DNA from: Cornus controversa
Lineage: Eukaryota > Streptophyta > Magnoliopsida > Cornales > Cornaceae
Length of the DNA: 64,000 bases
Direction: 5' to 3'
Assembly: GCA_026545225.1 (NCBI GenBank)
Contig: CM048852.1
Location: 53,327,146-53,391,145 of the forward strand
Shown here: piece by piece, positions 59,101 to 64,000 of the stretch
Numbering within the stretch: position 1 is the stretch's first letter
Layout of the letters: each line of letters starts with the position of its first letter
Position numbers and translations under genes: made by a program
Notes under the pieces: generated by a model
The model's database searches: none
Told to the model about the DNA's origin: nothing
Seen by the model: the letters and a program-made list of their open reading frames with translations, nothing else

Positions 59101-61368
59101 GCATCTTATTGGACAAAGTCAAATTCAAATATTATAAATACTAACTTGAAGTTACAGAGAGAAATGTTATAAAGCACAAGTATGTAGATTTAAAAAAAGA
59201 TAAACAGTTAAGCACGAGAAAAAGAAGTTTTAAGAGCAATAAACCAAGTCACTAATACTTGAATTGAAAATGGCAATGTCTAACTAAGAAATTTCATTCA
59301 ATTAAAGATGTTCTTTTTTGGCATAAATATTTCAATTCATGTTGTATTTAAGGCAAAAACCTACTCAATCTTCAAAAGTTGAATTCATAACCATCCTAGA
59401 AACATCCATAATTTTGACGGTGTGCCCATTAACTTAAACATGTACAGATCACAACCCTCACAACCCAAGTATGATTCATATTACAATCAACACTTTCCCA
59501 TACTAAACAGCTAGTCAAAGGAAGCGTGATATCAGTTTTCTCAGGACCTACTGTGCACATAAACTCCGCGTGTGTGTGTACACATACTCCTACAAAGATG
59601 TCTGTGTATCTATTTACTGATATACAATAACACATTCTATACCCAAAAATTTAAGTTTCCTCTCCAATGCTGGAGAGGGTCTTCTACTCCACCAAGAGTG
59701 GAGATGTGACCACCAAATATGACCCACCAATGGTCCACTTTCATCAGCTAATGATGCAATCTCCACCCTGGAGTCCAAGACCCTCTCCAGCACTAGAGAG
59801 GATCCAAGTCCAATGGGGATAAGGAATAACAGCACAGCAGTTAACATTTCATTCATACTACCATACACCTAACAGAAAACAAAGACAAAGCGAGTCGATC
59901 ACCTTTTTCCAAAATTTATACAGGCATGTATACAACTAATAGAACCAATAAATCTATTCACGCGCTTGCATTTATAATGCATTCCACACAACATCAAAAT
60001 TTCTATAAACGTCAAGATTCACCTAAGATAACCTTTGCCAAAATTAACACACATTGTTTCCCAGACAGTTATCACCTCAGCAATTAAATTCTACTTATTA
60101 CCAGTATTCGGCTAGAATGAAAAACCTAAGCAACACATGCAACATCAATTTCAGCACTCACAGGGACACCAAAATACATGGAAACATAATAAATTAATTA
60201 TAAATCTACAAGCATACATTCAAAAACACAATAATACATGAAAATACAATAAGTATACCTTCGTGATTGGCTTTCTCTTCTTATCAAGCTTCTCCTTCTT
60301 TGACTTCACGCGCTGAGCCTCGGCCAACAGCGCCATCCTCCTCGCGGTTTTTGCATAAGGATTCAGCCTCAACAGAGTATTAAGATTCTTCAGTGGGTTC
60401 TTCTTCATTGGAGCTCTCTTCACCTCCTTCTTGATCGGCCTCACAACTGACTGAACCTCATCAGAGTTGATGATCCTAGCCAGGTCTGCATTCACCATCT
60501 TCGACCTGGGCAACACATACCCCTTCTTCTTCTCAGACGGCTTCTCAAACGATCCATAAATCGAATCCAACTTCTCAAACGCAGACTTGGTCCAGACAAT
60601 AAACCTTCCCAAATGCCCTCCCGGAGCGAGCTTCAGTAGATTCAGTCGCTCAACATTCGCAACCTCAACTCCAGGGATGTTCCTGAATGCCTTGACAAGC
60701 TTCGAGCCCTCGGTACCGTATACAATAAGAGGTCCTTTTCGAGAAATGTAACGGCGATTGCGCATTTTTCCCTTACCGGGGCGAATCGCGTGGCTGTCCT
60801 TTGCCTTCTCGGCGTCGGGATAAGCTCCGATCTGCTTGAGGACTTTGATAGCGTTCGAAGTCTTTTCGACACCCTCGACTGAGTCGTTGATGACAAGGGG
60901 AATTTCAGGGACGGAGTCGATGCGGTGGCCACGGGCCATGACGAGGGAAGGGACAGCAGAAGCAGCGATGGCCGAGGCAACGGCGTATCTCTTCTGGTTG
61001 ACGTTGATCTTGCGATGCCATTTCCGCCAGATCTTGGTGGGAGCGAACATGCGGCCTCCGCGGCACATGTTACCGAAGGCACCCTGACCGGCGCGGTGGG
61101 TACCGCCGCCGGGCACACGGGGGATACGGGAGACGGCACGTCCAGTGCCCCAAGACTCGGCGGATGTCTGGTGGCCCGCCTTCTTGGAGACGGCGTAGGG
61201 CTGGCGGTGGTTCTTGGAGATGTTAGCATGGACGAAGTTGACGATGTCCGGTCGGATCGAGGACTTCATGACGTCCGGCAAGGGGAGGGAGTTGGTGGCT
61301 CCATCGGTGGCCATATCCGATTCGAGGTGGTGGATGGTAACGAGAGGGCGGGCTGCTGCGGCGGCCAT
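56110..61368 (-). CDS. RPL4: Cytosolic 60S ribosomal protein L4 (uL4)
   Basis: Two coding exons, 61368-60259 (370 codons) and 56223-56110 (37 codons plus stop), give 407 aa; Arabidopsis RPL4 has 406-407. The start [18 protein letters not shown] is followed by the uL4 core with the long loop [27 protein letters not shown] split here as [12 protein letters not shown] and [14 protein letters not shown], then [12 protein letters not shown]. The C-terminal extension is very basic. Exon 2 encodes [17 protein letters not shown] and ends [11 protein letters not shown], as in plant L4. uL4 sits on the large subunit and its loop lines the exit tunnel. The donor (AAG|GTATAC) and acceptor (TTAG|GAGGAG) are normal, but the intron is about 4.0 kb and contains several repeats. 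Exon 1 is markedly richer in G+C than its surroundings. Looks functional. Confidence 0.95.
56709..57643. mobile_element. Probable DNA transposon with short inverted ends, 935 bp
   Basis: ATGGTTGTCAAGATCG at the left pairs imperfectly with CGGGATTTTAACAACCAT near the right end, and both subterminal regions contain TAGGATCGGA or TACGATCCGA. CAAGTC occurs just outside each end (56703-56708 and 57644-57649). The interior is AT-rich with a GA run at 57173-57186 and no recognised protein. It lies in the RPL4 intron. Confidence 0.5.
58172..58626. repeat. Three tandem foldback hairpins in the RPL4 intron
   Basis: Hairpins lie at 58172-58304, 58325-58463 and 58485-58626, with a period of 153-160. Each left arm reads TTTTGATGAATTTGTTGTTC (or close) and ends near TTAAGGTAGT. 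The right arm reads ACTACCTTAA, then CAAATCTGAACAACAAATTC. The loops of about 40-60 bases carry AGTCACAAGAAA-type sequence. A conserved spacer GCACATGCTCAATTAGATCG separates units 1-2 and 2-3. Confidence 0.85.
59652..59806. mobile_element. Foldback MITE, about 155 bp
   Basis: The left arm CTCTCCAATGCTGGAGAGGG, then TCTTCTACTCCA pairs with the right arm TGGAGTCCAAGACCCTCTCC, then AGCACTAGAGAG. The TGCTGGAGAGGGTCTT block is exact on both sides. It lies in the RPL4 intron. No certain target duplication was seen. Confidence 0.6.
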
Positions 61369-61560
61369 TTTTCTGTGCTTTTGGTGGGGATGGGCAGAGT
61401 GAGAGGCCTAGGGTTTTTCGGTTGGAGGGAGTGAAATTAGGTTTTAGTGTTATGTGACATATATATAGTGGTGCGAATGAAATTTAATTACGGATGTGCC
61501 ATGGAGTTAAGTGGTGTTTGGTGATGGGTTAAACTAGGGCTCGGGAGGACGAGAGTTTGA
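61369..61560 (-). promoter_or_regulatory. RPL4 core promoter and 5' UTR
   Basis: On the minus strand a CTATATATAT TATA-like box at about 61467-61458 is followed about 40 bases later by AAAAACCCTAGGCC, a telo-box (AAACCCTA) at about 61421-61408. The ATG is at 61368. A telo-box close to the start is usual for plant ribosomal protein genes and coordinates them with growth. A TSS near 61430 is inferred from spacing. Confidence 0.6.
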
Positions 61561-63967
61561 TCTCGACCAGGTTGGAGGAAAGTTTTGTAACTCTATTTGT
61601 TGGACTATAAATTTGTTCTTGTGCTTTTGTTGGCAAATTGGTGAAAAAAATAAACAAGTCACTAAAATACGTTTACCCATGTTTGTTGCGTTTTGCACAA
61701 TACTGTATATGTTTTTTTTTAAAAGAACCCAAAATTTGAAAAAAGAAAAAAGGAAAGTGTCATTCTCATTTATTTTTGCTATTGTAGCTAGATAATTGAA
61801 TGAGATTTTTTATTTTATTTTTTAAAAAAGCCAATATAATGTAAATACGATTTTTAAAAAATAATTCAAATATTTTTTTATGAAATATTGTGCAACAAAT
61901 TAGTTAACAAACATGTTTTTGTTTACGAATAATGTAGAATTAGAATTATTACCCAAAAGACCTTTAATGCCTTTATTTTATATTTCTGAACAAAAAATTT
62001 ACAACAAATATTTTTCCGAAGTATTATATATTATATGAATTTTGATTATTGCTTTGTTACTATAATTCTATCTTTCGAGTCGTTGTTTTGCTACACCATT
62101 ATTTCAAAAAAATATTTATTTTATCATGTATACTATGCACACTTGAAACAAATTTGAATTGTTCCTCCTTACCAAAAAATTTGAAAAAGAAAAAATTGTC
62201 TACACTCATAAAGACTACTAATGCTTGCTTGACTTGTTAACAAAACGGGCTTATAGTTGGGACACCGGTTTAACTCGGTTAACATGAAATGAAGTTTTAA
62301 ACTGTTCACGAATAGGACAATTCGGCCCGTTTATAACCCATTTGGGAGGTGGGCCAGTGGCCTTGCATGTGCCATTGACAGGCCTCAATTGGGCTTGTAA
62401 ATTTTTTAGCTATATTTGCTTGACTCAATAATACTTTAAATTGACTTTTAATATAAGAACTGCGAACACAGAGTACAGGTAAATAAGAATATATTATTAT
62501 AAAAAAAATTAACTTTTTTTCCATTTCTCAATAAACATACACATTCTAGAGCATCTCTGCATTTTCTTCCATTAACCTATTTTTCTACTTCTTCTTTCTC
62601 TAATTGATTTGATTTACATTTTGACATGAGAAGTAAGAACAAAGCTTTAATCAAAAGAAAAATATAAAAGTCTGAATGTACTTATGTTTTTGTTTTTTTG
62701 ATAAATAAATACACTTATGTTGTTGTTGGACTTTTAAACCTAATTTTTATTTTTATATTTTTATTCCATTGGTTTTTAAAATTTGATATGAGCCTCATGG
62801 TTTAAAAATTAAAAAAAAAAAACACAAATTGACCCTGTAAAATAATAATCATTTAAAAATGTATGTGTCCAACACTGTCGCATCACCTAGTGTCTATAAT
62901 TCATTATTTATAATTGAAAAAAATATTATATTAATATAATTTATCATGTAATAGATACTAATTACTAGTATATTATTGTAGTATATACTAATAAGTTATA
63001 AGTTAAATTCCCGTACTTATTTGTCCTCCAACTCTCACCGCTTACGTGAAAAGGTTGAAAAAATATTACTAGACTTATATGACAAAGTATAATAAATATT
63101 TATAATTGTATACTAGGAGTAGTATACAATTAAATACGGTTAATTTTTCCAATTTTCATAAACTTCGTGATTCTTTCAATTGCTATGAAATATTATTGAT
63201 GTGAATGGACAAACTTGTCCTTCTCTCTTCTCTCTCTATCATTCCTTCTTCCTCATACGACACCAGTCTCTCCTGGCCATAATCTTCTCTTTGTGAGAGA
63301 CACAGTATTTTCTCTAATTAAGTATTAAATTCGATTTGAATGATAATTATACTGAGTTTACTCAAATTATTGAATAGCTGAAGATCCTTGTTACAATTTG
63401 TAAAGTGCGAGTGTAAAGTTGACTTGACCTCGATGAAATTGCAGGATCAAATTTACTGGATATCAATGCATTATTAGTTACTTGAGTAAATGTGAATAGA
63501 TTATTGCCAATTTGCCATTCGTTCATGTCAATACTTTACTCTCTGTAACTTCTCCTTTTTGTTTTGGCAGGCCTTTTCTCCTATTTTAGTATAATTTTTA
63601 TTACTGATCCGTACTCCGTTTGGATGAAAAATGTGGAAGGATATATATATATATAGAGAGAGAAGGGATAGGAGGGTAAGTTTGTCAATTCACATTAATA
63701 GTATTTAATAGTGATAAAAAAGAATCACCAAGTTTTTTAAAACAGAAAAATATATCCTATTTAAATATACCCTTAGAGTTATATCCTAGGACTACAATTA
63801 ATATTGCTCTATGCGTTCAATCGGAAGTAGTTGAACTCCAATTATGTCAAGTACAAAATAAAATAGTGGGTATCTTGTGAGTATACTTAATTGCAAGTAT
63901 ACAAGTTACAATTCTTTAACATTATGCTAACAGTGAGCATACTAAACCATTAATTTCACGATATTAA
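61561..63967. other. AT-rich intergenic stretch to the right edge
   Basis: No gene was recognised. The sequence is homopolymer-rich. A stretch at 62240-62345 (ending CGGCCCGTTTATAACCCATTT) looks like old transposon debris. A compound TA/GA run lies at 63641-63662. Confidence 0.4.
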
Positions 63968-64000
63968 GGCCCGTTTGGTAATCGTTTATGTTTAGTGTTT
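63968..64000. mobile_element. Possible left end of a Tourist/Harbinger-like element
   Basis: GGCCCGTTTGGTAATCG preceded by TAA resembles the left end of the element at 32018 (GGCCTTGTTTGATAAC after TTA). Only 33 bases are visible before the window ends. Confidence 0.35.

Noticed and set aside
60642-61434. Long open frames on other frames and strands over RPL4 exon 1 (195 aa minus, 169 aa plus)
   Set aside because: They are shadows of the GC-rich RPL4 coding exon; compositions are low-complexity and no family fits.
61525-61600. Second SINE-like B box (GAGTTTGATCTCGACC)
   Set aside because: The match is weak, with no A box at proper distance and no tail.
1-64000. CRISPR arrays, rRNA genes, organellar insertions
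   Set aside because: Regularly spaced identical repeats, rRNA cores and organellar genes were looked for by eye and none was seen; the short tandem arrays are eukaryotic repeats.

Overview
This is nuclear DNA from a dicotyledonous plant. It is AT-rich and full of introns, microsatellites and small transposons. Five protein-coding genes can be supported, all on the minus strand. I rebuilt each one exon by exon by following GT-AG junctions that keep the frame and match remembered Arabidopsis family members. No tRNA gene, rRNA gene or CRISPR array was seen.

Layout: (1) 1-3990 holds the 5' end of a UPL4-type HECT ubiquitin ligase gene, which runs off the left edge after its first five coding exons. 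(2) 7947-9668 is a complete NF-YB gene (NF-YB8/10 type, 172 aa) with a 6-nt micro-exon. (3) 11313-27847 is a complete 15-exon malectin-like LRR receptor kinase gene (At1g67720/At2g37050 type, 927 aa) whose 16.5 kb is mostly intron, with a LINE remnant, a TIR element and a perfect 138-bp palindrome inside. (4) 28.4-45 kb is a gene-poor transposon nest. It contains a Tourist-like MITE inserted into a copy of itself, hAT-like, Harbinger-like and Mutator-like MITEs with clear target duplications, a TRIM-like element, a 181-bp tandem repeat, a gag-only LTR element and a large foldback element. (5) 47631-50784 is a complete TOE1/RAP2.7-type AP2 gene (492 aa) with a miR172 site in its last exon. (6) 56110-61368 is a complete cytosolic ribosomal protein L4 gene (407 aa) with one long intron of about 4.0 kb that carries three tandem hairpins and other repeats.

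The genes do not form an operon or a single pathway: they cover protein turnover, transcription (NF-Y and miR172-AP2, both linked to flowering in other plants), surface signalling and translation. The pairs UPL4/RPL4 and LRR-RLK/NF-YB8 recall neighbours on Arabidopsis chromosomes 5 and 2, which suggests ancestral gene order now stretched by transposons. I found no convincing new molecular system. The most unusual items are structural: the self-nested MITE, the perfect palindrome, the micro-exon and the triple hairpin.
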